64,000 bases of DNA from Cylicocyclus nassatus. Its lineage: Eukaryota > Nematoda > Chromadorea > Rhabditida > Strongylidae. The notes beneath the pieces were generated by a model. The model did no database searches, had not been told where the DNA came from, and saw only the letters and a program-made list of their open reading frames with translations. The DNA is taken from NCBI GenBank assembly GCA_958299035.1, contig CATQJL010000223.1:54790302-54854301 (forward strand), in the 5' to 3' direction. Below are positions 20,333 to 32,629 of this stretch, piece by piece (position 1 is the first letter of the stretch; every line of letters starts with the position of its first letter). The translations under genes were made by a program, and so were the position numbers.

Positions 20333-23076
20333 TTCTATAAGTACTTCATGTTTGTAATTATCGTAACCATGTAAAACGGTATCCCAAAGATGGACCACAT
20401 CAAAGGAACCTCTATAATAATATATCTTAATTTTTCAACTTTACTCCACCTCAGGATTGCTAACTCTATGTCAGACCCTACAATAGATTACTGCGTTGTT
20501 GTAAATATGTTGCTAAATTTACTCACATTTTGCAAACTCTGTCTATTCTTAGAACTCTTTTGATGCTGTATGCCCTATAAGATAGCTCTTAGAATGTCTT
20601 GAAAAGCTAAAATTACTCGAGAATATGTGGCATGACTACCTGCGTTCTATATGTTTTTGGAGCCAATTTTTTTTCATTTTTTACCCATCGTGATGACCGC
20701 GCATCGTAAGCGATGTTGTTCCATTATCAACACTGTGGGTTTTGTCTATAGAACCAGTAACAGCGTCCGCTTTCGTGTTCGTCCTTTGTGCCATTCCGTA
20801 GCCACACACTGCACTACATAACCGATTACGACTGCTGCTATTTGAAAATCTGATTGTTTTTTGATTTTTGAGATTAACTTTTTTGGAGCCTTTCTTATGT
20901 TCGTGTATATCCAGAGTATCCAGGGCTGTAAGTCTCTCTGCTTATTCAGGGTTGCAGCGCCTCAGAAAAGAATACATTTTTGTTGATTTACGTAATGTAA
21001 TGCTCAAAAGCGCGGCGATAAAGAAGACGAACATAGGAAAAAATTATTTTGCTATATTTGCAGGATCTCATGAGAAGAACTTCGCCAAAAAAGCTTTGCT
21101 TTACTTTGAAAACACTAGTTTGAATTCTTGAAAATCAGGGACCAGGTCTTGCATTTAAATTTCATTTTTCAATTTTTTTTGACTCGCTATGCATGCACTA
21201 TCAGGGAATTATTGAAATATACGTGCTCGTTTCCTTCCCTCTCTCCCTCCCATACTCTTTTTACGAAAAAATTTGCTCAAATAGTGCCTGTGAGACCTTC
21301 GCCATTAATGGCACTCTAGCAGAATGACCTTGGAAATGACATCGGAAATGGAGTTTAACGAGCGTCCAGCAAACCCGTAACATTAAATTGCACTTTATAT
21401 AGCCATCGTCTTCGTTTTTTCAAGGACTGGCTTATTGGAGAAAAATGTGATAGTGATTCATCTTCTACATTGAAATCTGTAAACAAAATTCTACTTATGT
21501 AAGGAGAGGGGATCGAAATAAGGAAAATAATCAAGCAGTGGTAAACGAGAACTTTTTTTGGGAGAGGGAAGTGAGGCAGTGATCAGAAATTTTTCTAATG
21601 AAGGCGAGTGGCGAAAGCCAGGATAAAGGTCTATAATCCCAAAATTACAGGAATTGGGGAGGGGGGGGGGGGGGGGGGAGAAGATAGTGAGAGTCCCTGA
21701 AAATTCTACAAAACTAATCCCAATTTTTAGAAGTGTCAAAAATCAGTCATATCATTTACAGATAAAAGCAAGTCACCTGCGCTTTCCATGTCTGTATGCT
21801 ACCAAAGTTCCATATTTTTGTCCTCAATTTTGTTACTCCAGAATTTTTGAACAATAAGAAGTGGGAAATACACATTGCTAATCCCCTTAATGAGTTTGGG
21901 AAATCAATCTGGTTTACAAAATGAAATAACTTCTTTGCTCCATTGTAAAACTTACGTGGACCCTGTAATTTTAGCGATCATTCATTCTTCCTCCTCCCCT
22001 CCCTCCCCCCTCCGGAATCCGCTATCGGCATATTTAGACGTTTGAATTCCCCGATTAGCTCATTGCACCATCCACGTGGATTTTTGTGATGTTTGTTTTT
22101 GTTAGTGGAATGTGAAATGGGACTGCAGTTCTTATTGCATTTGCCGTTTGCCTGACAATCGAATTAGTACTTCTTTTTTTGGATATTGACATTGTGTTCA
22201 CTCATACTTGTTGTCAATTACGTCGCATGATTGTTCTAGAAAATTCCTATGAACTTGTTATGTCACGCTCACATTACTCGATCTGTCATTTTTATTTAGA
22301 AAGTTTCACAGTGCATTTGAGAAACGTTCCAGAGCTGCAATCCACATGTAGCTCATATAAAGTGATTCTTGGATTACTTTGGGGATATTTTTGCCAATAA
22401 AATTCTGATAAACCTTTTTTGCGGACCACCTATAAGTGCATTCATAATTGGCCGACTGCTTCTTAGTATTTTTTTCTCAACAGCAAATTGGCCGTAGCTG
22501 CTTATATTGTGCTTACTTCAATTTAAAAAATGTCTAATCTTCTTACGATTTCCAACTTTCACGTTCTTTTTCCAAATCTGGACAATGACTATATTATATT
22601 TGCAGGTTTTTTCTTGATCAAACTCCTAAGTATGCCTTTTTCGAAAAAATTTTATGATTTTTCACCGGGAATCAAGCTATCTTTAGTGCATGCAAAATTT
22701 GATTCCAAGCATTGGTTATAACACTCAACAGTTGCTTGATTTGCGGGTAATCAAATCCTTAGTCTTTTCAAGTTCGTTGAAAACTTTCGCATGGGTGTCA
22801 CACAATTGCTAGTAACTTAAAAATTGAGTTTCCAAAAACTGCAATACTTAAAAGTTACTTGAGTAGGATTAGTGTCCATTAGATGTCCATCTATCCTCTC
22901 TGTTTTATTAGTCTATTTTGAGGAAGAAAAAAATGGAAAACAGTAGAAATTGAAGATTGTGAAGAACTGCGTACTAGAAAATCTATGTACTAATCCACTG
23001 CATTTGCAAGAAGTATTACATTATCTCCTAACACTAACCTGACCAAAGAAAGGTGCATTAGATATTACTTTCTCAG
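20333..23076. other. No gene recognised; G18 tract
   Basis: Long AT-rich stretch with scattered frames under 90 codons. A run of 18 G residues at 21661-21678 is the longest homopolymer G tract in the window. A C-rich pyrimidine stretch is at 21988-22013. Confidence 0.5.
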
Positions 23077-23080
23077 TTAA

Positions 23081-23448
23081 AGGCGGCGTCGAGGCAAATG
23101 ACATAGGGGGTTATGATGTGGAAAGTAATTTTGGGACCCTAACTAAGACACTGCGCAAGCGGCAGCTCAAATGGTGAACTGACAGTTGAGATATTCGCCT
23201 CCAAACTGGCCCCGCGATCGTATTCGCCTTGATTCATGGCGCGACACGCGTGGGTCCTCACGCGAAACTGATGTGTCGCGCCATGAATCTATGCGAATAC
23301 AATCGCGGGGTCCAGTTTGGAGGCGAATATCTCAACTGTGAGCTCATCATTTGAGCTCACAGTTGAGGTATTCGCCTCCAAACTGGAGGCTCCAAGATTA
23401 CATTCTAAGTGAGATCCTCATAGGCCCAGATTTGCCTGGACGCTGCCT
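23081..23448. mobile_element. TTAA-target MITE, AGGCAGCGTC subfamily, copy 1
   Basis: Perfect TTAA at both sides (23077-23080, 23449-23452); ends AGGCGGCGTCGAGGCAAAT and, reversed, AGGCAGCGTCCAGGCAAAT. The interior is a long palindrome (AGCTCAAATGGTGAACTGAC, TATTCGCCTCCAAACTGG, CATGGCGCGACAC) with an extra inverted duplication at 23325-23385. The same family is at 38072. Confidence 0.9.
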
Positions 23449-23472
23449 TTAACGCTTTCTGGATTTTTAGTA

Positions 23473-24152
23473 TTAGGTTGTCCCGAAAGTTCTGTCGTTT
23501 TGTGTTTGAAGATCTGCAAATTTTTGCTCTCTCAATGGATTTGCTTCATTTTTTTGTGGAGAGAAGAAGTCTTCTTCTTTGCAAGGGCATTTCGGTGAGC
23601 TTCAAATAAACATTCATTGCAGGGATAAAAAAGGATAAAGAAGACCATGTGAGGTTTGAACATTTCAATTTAGGTCGGCAAAAGTCTGGAACGCCGCAGA
23701 AAAATCTGAAATTGTCGATATATAAGATTTATGGCCTACTCTTTGCATCTGAAAAATTGCTCCGTTTGGACATTTCAATGAAAAGAGTGACAAATTAATC
23801 AAATTTGGCGTTTTCTATTGCAAACTTAAAATTATAACTTTTCACAGGGACATCCAAAAAGCACAAATTTTCTCAAATGCAGAAACTAGGTCATATAAGT
23901 TATGTACTAACAGTTTAGATTTTTCCCCAGTTTTAAGATTTTTGGCGCCCTGGATCGAAATGGCCAAAGCTCAAGCAGTCTTCTTTTTCTGTTTTTATCT
24001 GTGCAAACAGTATTTAGTAGTAGCTCATCGAAAAACGTCTACAAAAAGAAAGACTTTCTTTCCAATGAAGTAAAAAGGAACCAAAGCCGTCCAGATAGCA
24101 AAAAGTTACAAGTCTTCAAAAATGAGACCACAGAAATTTCGGGACAATCTGA
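23473..24152. mobile_element. Mariner-type MITE, TTAGGTTGTCCCGAAAGTTC ends
   Basis: Left end TTAGGTTGTCCCGAAAGTTC after TA. The right end reversed is TCAGATTGTCCCGAAATTTC, followed by further weak arm similarity (TTTTTGCT, TTGAAGA). 680 bp. No transposase. Confidence 0.7.
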
Positions 24153-24671
24153 TGTTTGGTAATGATCTGAAAATCGGAAACGATCCAGCGCTGGGGTTTT
24201 TTCCTGTTGTTCTGAAGGCATGATAATATTATCTGCGTAATGAGACAATCCGCAATTTCACCATTCATAACTTTTTACAATTACTCAATTCGAAAGCAAC
24301 AAGTGAAGCTGCACAAATCATCCTCCTATGCACTCGTACTTCTCCAGATCCTGCTCACTTAAGGAATCTCGATCTTACTTGCCGTTTTATGAATGTAAAT
24401 TGATTTTGCTGTCTATATTATCACTGCATCAACTGGTTGACAACCAAAAAAGGATGACTAACAGTTTTGTTTTCAGTTCGAGCACATGACTTGTCTGAAA
24501 ATATACTTGGTCGGGAGATATAAACAAATCGCACGTTTGTGTGATTGCCTCAATTAACGTTCTTGGGATGTTCGCTCGATCATTTCTGTGGAGCGATACA
24601 AATTTATTGCTCACTATTTCTACGATGTAAGAACGTTTAGCTAGCTATGTGTTTTGACCCCCTGCAAAATA

Positions 24672-25691
24672 TTAGGTTGCGCCGGAAGTTTTGTCCGTCT
24701 CTTCAAACCGCTATCATTCTATGACTAGGAGACGCAAGACCGCATTGCACACATTGTCTAGGAAGCTTAATCGTGTACTTAGCGGGTCTATGCTTGTTAT
24801 TTAATTCGTCCAGAATTATTCACTTTTTGGAAACGGGGAAGAATAAACTCAAACTTGTCAAGACAATGTCCGCAATGCGGTTTTGTGTCTCTTAGTCATA
24901 GAGTGCATGATATTATATATAACCATGCAAAAGATCTGAACGAGTTTCAACATATAATCGATGCAGCTTTTCCTTCTCTCTCTAATTTTATCTGCTCAAA
25001 GTTTTGCTGATTTCTAAAAATATGAAAGTTTCGGAAAGGTTTAGGTATGGATTAATTGAGCAAATCTCGGACTATAAGCTAATAGTTTTAGATTCTCCTA
25101 AACTGCTGCTTTTAGCTTTGAAAAATTATGTATATCTTCAGAGGTGTCGATTTTTGGCAAAGTCATGAAACACGCAATTGCGTACACGAACACCTCAGAG
25201 TTTCTGCGAATTGAAACATGATTCTTACTAAACATTATTCATGTAACATAACCAAGTTTTATCTGCTTTGAATAAAAGCTTTTTGAAATTTTCAGTGCTT
25301 TCCGTGGTAAGCATAATAAAAAAGCCGCGTTTTTATCAAATAAATAATTATAACGGACTTGATAAACGAATGTAATTCGAAATGGGTACAATGTAGCCGA
25401 AGGTTTGCTCTACATAATGGTTACCAGCGCTCTTTGAAAACATCCGGATAAAATTTTTTTGAAATTCAGAAAAGATTTGGCGTTACTGCTAAACAGCTCA
25501 AAAAGTCATGGCGATAACTTTGCAAAGACAGGGTAGACCAGAGAGTGAATACAGCTGTAAGAAAGAGAATAAAAATTTGAATCAGATGGTACCTAACTCT
25601 ATGGATTCTATAAGATCCAATATCTATGGATTATTGTTCTGTGAATTTTAGTGAGCGATGAAAAACGGACAAAACTTCCGGGACAACCTAA
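24672..25691. mobile_element. Mariner-type MITE, TTAGGTTGCGCCGGAAG ends, with nested hairpin
   Basis: Ends TTAGGTTGCGCCGGAAGTTT and, reversed, TTAGGTTGTCCCGGAAGTTT, both followed by TGTCCGT. 1020 bp, no intact transposase frame. A separate inverted pair (CTATGACTAGGAGACGCAAG at 24720 with its complement ending at about 24902) forms a hairpin of about 185 bp inside it, probably a nested MITE. Confidence 0.75.
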
Positions 25692-25698
25692 TGTTATA

Positions 25699-26431
25699 TT
25701 AGGTTGAACCGAAAGTTCGTTCGCACCATTTTCAAAAAATCATAACTTCTTTCCGCCACGACAATTTGCGCATTTCAAGTTTTATTAGAAAGCGTAAAGC
25801 ATGTAGTTTCCAATAGTCCCCTGGTGACTTTCCAGCATGTTCAGATTGCAGAGATAAAAATGAAAGAACGAAAACATCCGAAATTCGGAATTTTTGAGAA
25901 ACAATTCCAAAAATCTAGAAACTGCGCGATAAAATCCAGAAAAGCCATTATCCTAATTTTTCTTATATTTGATTACTAACTGAGTTAATTTTGTGCTGAT
26001 CGAGCTCTTCTTTCAAAAGTTATGATTTTTTGGAAAAAATTGCCGAAAAATCAATTTCTTAGGAATTCTTAGGAAAGTGATTTTTCGGAATTTTTTTCAA
26101 AAAATCATAACTTTTGAAAGAAGAGCTCGATCAGCACAAACTTAACTCAGTTAGTAATCAAATATAAGAAAAATTAGGATAATGGTTTTTTGGATTATAT
26201 CGCGCAGTTTCTAGATTTTTGGAATTGTTTCTCAAAAATTCCGAATTTCGGATGTTCTCGTTCTTTCATTTTTATCTCTGCAATCTGAACATGCTGGAAA
26301 GTCACCAGGGGACTATTGGAAACTACATACTTTTCGCTTTATAATAAAGCTTGAAATGCGCAAAATTGTCGTGACGGAAAGAAGTTATGATTTTTTGAAA
26401 ATGATGCGAACGAACTTTCGGTTCAACCTAA
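25699..26431. mobile_element. Near-perfect palindromic mariner-type MITE
   Basis: Flanked by TA; ends TTAGGTTGAACCGAAAGTTC. The arms (25699 to about 26047 and about 26092 to 26431) are almost identical inverted copies with a loop of under 50 nt, so nearly the whole 733 bp is self-complementary. Non-coding. The near identity suggests a young insertion or gene conversion between arms. Confidence 0.9.
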
Positions 26432-26433
26432 TA

Positions 26434-27562
26434 ATTCAAGGTTCTCCAGTGATGGATTAGCTGCTTCCGAGTTATGCACTCGAAAAGTTTTTTTCGGTAT
26501 GGATCTTATTTAGTCCATATACAGTAAACCAACATTTTTGATCAAAGTTCAGCTGTGAGTTCTCTAACACGATTGTGATGTGAGAATTGCACTCTTTCCT
26601 CAAAGTATGATTCACTGTAGTGTGTAAATTAAAGTGTCTCTCCTCTTAATATTTTTTATTATATTTTTATATTCTTGCAATTCTTATATTTGCTATGACA
26701 TCCATTCTTCAAGTGTAGACCAGGCATTTCTTGATTCATTTGATCGTATTCCAATATAATTTGCATACCCCTCAACTCTAGGCCAAGCAAATTAGAAACT
26801 CGTTTGGTATAGAATTAGAATTTTTTGGCATACTTTTTATACCTCGATAATGCTTATGGTGCTCACATAATATTCTTCACACATCTTTACCGGAATTTTT
26901 GCTTGAATAAAATTTGTACAAAACCACTGTACGAAAGTGTAAGACTGCTGTGAACACTGACATGCTCGCTTTACTTATGTTAGAAAACAAAAGTTTTTTT
27001 CACTTGCATCAAATCAGTCAGATTTAAACAGTTTGGGAGAAGGAAACAGCGCCTTCGAAGTTCATACGGGATGACTATAAATACAAATTCGTATTCAGTG
27101 GTAATGGTCATGATGTCTTTCCTATATCTGTTTCTCGTGACTGATTTATTTTAATAAAAGCATGCAAGACGTTCTTTTTTTTTCAAAACGATTGGTGAAA
27201 ATCGTATGTTTCACCCAAAACTCTGATGACAACAAATAGACAGTAGTCATATTCGTACGTTGTAAAAATCGCTGATGATTATTTGAGATCGTCCAAATAT
27301 TGTGAGTGATTCGAACCACGCTTCTATTTCCTTATAGGCACTTGAGGTTTTGCCAAAGATGAGATTTCTTTCTGACTAATGCTTCCATCTTTGATTTTTC
27401 CAGTGGACTAGCATCTGTATCCGATCATTTTTTATTTTTAATTCATTCTCTTTCGATGCTTCTTGATTTAAAAAACAGCAATTATCACATTACTCAGTGG
27501 CACCCTCATTGTTCCATTTCATAGCTCAAAAAATAGTAGTTTTCCAGTCTGGATTTTAGAGA
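26434..27562. other. No gene recognised
   Basis: AT-rich, no open frames of note. Confidence 0.5.
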
Positions 27563-27803
27563 CCGGAGCATGGCACAGCTGGCACCGGGTCAAGCTGGAT
27601 ATCGTTTTGGGGACAAAAGGCAAAGGGTTGTCGTTTTAATGACCTAAAAGACACAGAAATTGCAACTTTTTTTGGTCTTGTTTCTTTTTTTGAAGATTTT
27701 TTACGTTTAGAATTTAGGGTCAAAGGAGACTTCGTTTTGAAGTTTTCCTGCCGCCACGTGACTTTCGTCCACACTTTCTTTCTTTTAGAAGCCACTCTCT
27801 TGC
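27563..27803. mobile_element. hAT-type MITE, GGCTCGGCAC family, diverged copy
   Basis: Carries the family order CCGGAGCATGGCACAGCTGG, CAAGCTGGATATCGTTTT, GGGGACAAAAGGCAAAGGG, AGGGTCAAAGGAGACTTCG and a decayed GCCAC end. The ends have drifted and no duplication is visible. Confidence 0.65.
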
Positions 27804-28430
27804 TAATGCATTACTTTTTCACCTACCTAACTAGCAATTAAGTAGTAGGTTTTGCATCTTCTTCACATTCCTTGGATTTGCGAGCGATTGATGATACCTG
27901 TTTCCAGAATAATCGTTCATTCGACTATAGTGGCCACAAAACTCCATTGTTTTCAAGTTTGCTTGCATTTAATTCGATTTTCCTTTTTCGTCGTAATTAG
28001 GCACTTAGAATGCTGTTTCAATCTTTTGTTTTAGATACCAAAATCTGATGTTTTCATCCATCGATTAGACTTGCAGGCAATCTTATTACGCCTAACTGGC
28101 TAGCGCGTCCAGATTAATGGCCTGATTCAGAATTTCAATATTTGTTAATCCCTAAACATTCCACCTGTCGCCATTTTTTGGCGAAGAAAATTACAGCTGA
28201 CTAAATTGAAAAATAATACTGGCAGACCTAATCTGACACTTCAACTATATAAGAGGTCTACGCAGATGAATTTTCATGAACTTCGCTAGTATTAGTTGAA
28301 CTTCATTACAGTAAAACTTTCAAAATGAGGCGTAATTGAGGTTGCAAAAAAGAAATTTTCTCTACAAATGACTGTACTTTAGCCCCCACAGTGAAGTGGA
28401 AAACGTTCACCTTTTAATCGTCAAGTAATA
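27804..28430. other. No gene recognised
   Basis: AT-rich intergenic or intronic sequence. Confidence 0.45.
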
Positions 28431-30028
28431 CAGGGTGTTTGAAAAGATTCTGACCTCAAGTACTCCAACTGCGAATCCTATTTCGATTTTTGCTATATGT
28501 GTTCGCTAAACCTAGAAACCACTGAATTAACAAAGGGAAATATTTCTTGTCTCAAGATACCTTAAGAAATTTGGAAGTAAACAATTTTTTCAGCTACCTT
28601 GAAGAAGCGAAAGGGTGCGCTATCTGATTTGTTCTACTTTTTTTTTCAGCGCAGAAAAATATAAACAACTTTCCGTATTTTCACTACAAGTAGTACTAAA
28701 TTTACACTTTCTTTTTATGACAAAAGCTTCCAGTAGCTTGCAAATACAGATTTTCCATGTGGTTAATTACAGCAGACAATCGCTTCACAAGGTTTGCGTT
28801 GCAATTTTTTTCAGTTTGAAAATTTTTGGAAGTCTTGTTTTAACGTGTAGTTGTACACATAACTTTCTAACTTCCCTCGTATTCGTTTTTAAAAATTTGC
28901 ATTTTTGTAAAAGTTTTGAAGATAGAACATAAAAATTTTGGCGCTGGATATTTGGCGAAAACTTCCTTAAACTGGATCTTTTGCCTTTCAAGGCGCGGTA
29001 TTTCAAAACGAACTCAATTCTAAAAAATAAAAGCACATGTGAGAAACCTTAAAAAAGGAGCTTTCAAAGGATATATCAAACTTTCTGTAAATATGCTTCC
29101 TTTTTCTAATAATGATGTGTTCAATCTATTAGGTTGATGCAAAAATAGTGGCCAATTTTCCAAGTCTTATTTCAGCGCAACTTTTTCTCACCAAAATGTC
29201 TTTTTTGTAAGTTACTTAGCATACCATTGAAAAGCTGTTCTCATGCCCTATCTGATGGCGGTTGAAATGGTCTTCTGACCTCATCTGTTACAAAATTACT
29301 GAGCTTCAAGTATCGCATCCAAATTCAGAAATTTGTTGCATCCACTTTTATGGCCAGTATTCAAGCGCGCATGAATGGCACCTCTTCGAAAATTTAGCTA
29401 TTATACGTAATAGAAATTGCCTACGTTATGCATGCTTCACTGTATACTTTGAGGTTATCCAGACCTAGATATCGGCGCCTTAACAGGGTAGCCGTTGCGG
29501 TCATTACAACATTCAGCTGTTCAACATGCAGAAAATTGGCAAATTCTGTATTCGGGACTTTGAGACATACTGAAAAAAATGTTGAAAATCTGACAATTCT
29601 GAATTTCAATTTTTTTCCTTTTCCCGAACTTTTTCTCCAAACCATTTTGATCGTATTTTGTACCATTAGCTTGCGACTACAAGATAGGCCACTTATCATT
29701 CATACAAACACACTTTGAAGAAAGTTATAATTCGTCAAAGACGAGGTTTCAGAAAATTTCTGTTTTTGTTTTACAATTCATATTTTTCGCCCTTCTATGA
29801 GATTAATGCAGATAAATGTGTGCTGTGCTGAAAAAAATTTGCTGTTTCCGATGGTTTTTGCCGCATCCAGAAATGTTGATTTATCAAGAAGTTATAACCA
29901 CGTTAAAGTGCAACCTAATAATAAAAATCAAAGAAACCACAAAGAATTTGATCCTAATGAATACAGTAAAACAAAAAGCGCGTCAAAATTCGAAATACGT
30001 TTAGGCCAGGTACTTTCCGAACACCTTG
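28431..30028. mobile_element. Mariner-type element, CAGGGTGTTTGAAAAG ends, split by another MITE
   Basis: Left end CAGGGTGTTTGAAAAG after TA (28429-28430); right end reversed CAAGGTGTTCGGAAAG before TA (30029-30030). Without the nested 29129-29918 MITE the length is about 806 bp. The ends match the 16500-17177 element. No transposase recognised. Confidence 0.7.
29129..29918. mobile_element. MITE with TTAGGTTG ends nested in the 28431 element
   Basis: TA then TTAGGTTGATGCAAAAATAG at the left; the right end reversed is TTAGGTTGCACTTTAACG before TA (29919-29920). Arm similarity beyond the first 8-12 bp is weak, so the pairing of ends is less sure than for the 25699 element. Confidence 0.5.
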
Positions 30029-30030
30029 TA

Positions 30031-30674
30031 TGTACTAGTAGTAGCATGCATTTCTAAATCTCTATCACTTCGCGATTTTTCCCCACACATGTGAGGGATT
30101 TGAGAATTTGGCAATGTAAGACATTGTAAATGCTTCAAGTCTACTGCCTAAATCCAACTTCGACTTGTCTTTTGAATATTAACTATTTGGCAATGGAAGA
30201 AATCTCAGTATCTCACAATATTTCAGCAACTCGCCATCAAAAATCAATTTTCTCTTACAAGCTTAGCTTCTGACTCCATTCAATCTTCTTAGTAACAAAA
30301 TATTATCAACGGCTCTTTTATAGACCAAAAGCAAAGCCACTTGCACTCGATTTTAAGCAATCTCAGTTCTGTTATAGTGATATTTTCCTTGTCGAGCTGT
30401 ATATGCTTACACTGATGGCGAACCTGTCTGCTAGATAATGATGGTGGCCTTGGTGCAAAAAATTTGCATGTAGTTGCAAATTGTATAAAATTGGAAATTG
30501 AAATTGTATGTAGTACAATAAAACTGCTGTCAAAAAGAGAGATGAAAATTTACTGAAACTTAAGCATTCTCTCATAATCTGTCAAAATAAGTCACCAAAC
30601 TCCACCAGAGTTCACCAAAATCGCGTGACATCGCCATAGTGTTTAAGAGTTAATAAATTCTGAAACAAATGGAA
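30031..30674. other. No gene recognised
   Basis: AT-rich; short frames only. Confidence 0.45.
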
Positions 30675-30921
30675 CCGCGCGACTCAGCTCGACGAGGCGC
30701 ATCTTCTGATGTATGCAAGTGCTCGTGATACGGTAGGAGCATGGTAGGCTGTCGGATCTCACAAATCCTTTGAATTTTCTGCTTATGGTAGGTTAGTAAT
30801 GTGCTTACTTATGGCACAGTGACTAGGATATCGCAGGCAATATAAAATCTGATCACCAACTGAAAAACGACGAATGTATAAATCAAAAGGTGCGCATCGC
30901 AGAGCTGAGTCAAACGGTATT
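30675..30921. mobile_element. MITE, ends ACCGCGCGACTCAGCTC
   Basis: Left ACCGCGCGACTCAGCTCGAC...GGCGCATCTTCTGAT; right reversed ACCGTTTGACTCAGCTCTGC...TGCGCACCTTTTGAT. About 245 bp, non-coding. No clear duplication. Confidence 0.6.
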
Positions 30922-31817
30922 TTTTAATTCAGTATTCGTTCACTTTGAACCAAAATATGCCGATGCGACGCCGATTTCGGCGAACTTTGCTAAGTTTGGT
31001 GACTTTTTGGAAAATCATGGGCGCTACTGTATCTGCAGATAAAATCCAGAAAGCTCAGAACTAGAAATTTTGAAGAAAACCTCTTTAACATTAGGATCGT
31101 GATTACGATAAGCGTCATTGATTTGCATCGTTGAGAATCCACAACTTTAATACGATGCATTGGCTGATGTTAGCAGAAGCGGCATTCCACCAAGGTAATC
31201 ATGCGTCTTTGTTCAAAAAACGCAGGGATTAGCCGGTTGCAGAGCTGGATTCGCGCAGGCCTCCCACTGTAGCTCGAGTCACGTTCTAAACCATTTATTC
31301 AGCTGCGTATTCTCTGCTTTCTCCTCCTCTTCTGACCGGCATGATCTTGAACATTATGGTACTATTATGACATCAGTGGCTGTTATCTGGAGTTACTATC
31401 AAACCTAAAACAATCCTTATAAATGTTTCTCCTCCAAAAATATCTGCAAAAAATTTGCAATGTCAAAATATTATGTCATATCAGTCATCGTTTAGACGAC
31501 AACCCCTAAATATCAAATTTTTATGTCGGATTACACATTTGGATGTGTTAGTTAACCTAGTGTCTTTACGGTAACTATAACCTTTGCACGGAAACAAATG
31601 CTCTGCTTGTGATTAGGAACGTGCGCGTAGCTTACGCGTGACTTGCGGGTAAGAAACGGCCATAAGCGCACATTGATATTCTTTACGCGCAAATGTTGTC
31701 GGCAACGTAAATACACCATATTAACTGTGACATCTATTGTACGTAGTTCTGAGTTTCAATAGGTCGGGCTTCCAAATCAAGAAATAATGCACAAGTTATA
31801 ATTTAATCACTTGAAGA
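30922..31817. other. No gene recognised
   Basis: Mixed AT-rich sequence. 31220-31275 and 31615-31700 are locally GC-rich with repeated GCGC/ACGCG words but no open frame or inverted structure. Confidence 0.4.
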
Positions 31818-31826
31818 ATAGAAGCG

Positions 31827-31960
31827 GGGTGGAGGAACGAACACCTCAGTTTGACACCGCCTCCGCGGGCTGTTGGTCCTTTCGTTCTACTGTTGTGCAT
31901 CGTGTTGGGACCAGTAGTCCGCGGAGGCGGTGCCTAATTGAGGTGTTCGTTCCTCCACCC
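31827..31960. mobile_element. 134-bp Mutator-type MITE with perfect 9-bp duplication
   Basis: Ends GGGTGGAGGAACGAACACCT; about 42-bp arms run through GACACCGCCTCCGCGG. Direct ATAGAAGCG copies flank it at 31818-31826 and 31961-31969. A 9-bp duplication with G-starting ends is the hallmark of Mutator-like elements. Confidence 0.9.
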
Positions 31961-32055
31961 ATAGAAGCGTGAATGTCGTCGCTGCTAATTCCATGGATAT
32001 TACAAATTGTTTTCGGATTTGAAATTACAAATTTTGATAAACAAAAAATTTCCAG

Positions 32056-32134
32056 AAAAACCTCTCGCAGAAGACCACTCATTGTCAAGTCACAGACTGC
32101 TGTTATTTCGAAAAGGGGGATATCACAAATCGGC
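32056..32134 (+). CDS. Possible internal exon of an unidentified gene
   Basis: Follows a good nematode acceptor (AATTTCCAG ending 32055) and reads EKPLAEDHSLSSHRLLLFRK then GGYHKSAKN, a composition that looks coded rather than AT-random. The donor is not obvious, so the right limit is approximate. It may belong with the terminal exon ending at 32497. Confidence 0.25.
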
Positions 32135-32230
32135 TAAAAACATTTTTAGAACAAATTTTTTTATTTCTTTTTTATACTTTAATTCGTGCAAATTTGTTGA
32201 GAGACCTTCAGCAAGTTATACCATCCATAA

Positions 32231-32497
32231 TTGCCCATCACACCGTGTCCGATGACAAGAAAAAATGACAGCGCAAAACTGAGCACTCCTTTTTTTCTGG
32301 AATTTTCCGTACGAGAACCTAATGAGCATCAAAAACGCACTAGCAATCTGATGAGTTCATCGTTCATCGTTCGCGCACACAAAGAACCTGTTCTGCGCTT
32401 TCAGGAAGCTAACAGTAAGATGAATGAATTGGATTGGAAAAAAATGAAACTGGATGGATCAACGAATCCGCATTTCAAACGTTGTTCTTTTGTATAG
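32231..32497 (+). CDS. Possible terminal exon with stop and nearby poly(A) signal
   Basis: Open frame ending in TAG at 32495-32497, with AATAAA at 32547-32552, a typical nematode 3-prime UTR spacing. The last 60 codons look coded (SSSFIVRAHKEPVLRFQEAN, SKMNELDWKKMKLDGSTNPH, FKRCSFV). The true exon start is unclear: an acceptor after CCGTACGAG near 32311 is the most likely, and no strong TTTCAG lies within the open frame. No domain recognised. Confidence 0.35.
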   Translation: MPITPCPMTRKNDSAKLSTPFFLEFSVREPNEHQKRTSNLMSSSFIVRAHKEPVLRFQEANSKMNELDWKKMKLDGSTNPHFKRCSFV

Positions 32498-32546
32498 CAC
32501 GAAAATGCTAAGAACAAAACATTTGTCTGCAATTTGAGAATAGCAA

Positions 32547-32552
32547 AATAAA
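32547..32552 (+). promoter_or_regulatory. AATAAA polyadenylation signal
   Basis: Canonical hexamer 50 bp after the stop codon at 32497. Confidence 0.4.
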
Positions 32553-32629
32553 TCAATTTTTTGGTTAAATTGCTGTTCCTCCGCTATTCTTGTTCCTTGA
32601 CGCACTTTGAGAGTTATAGAGAATATCTA

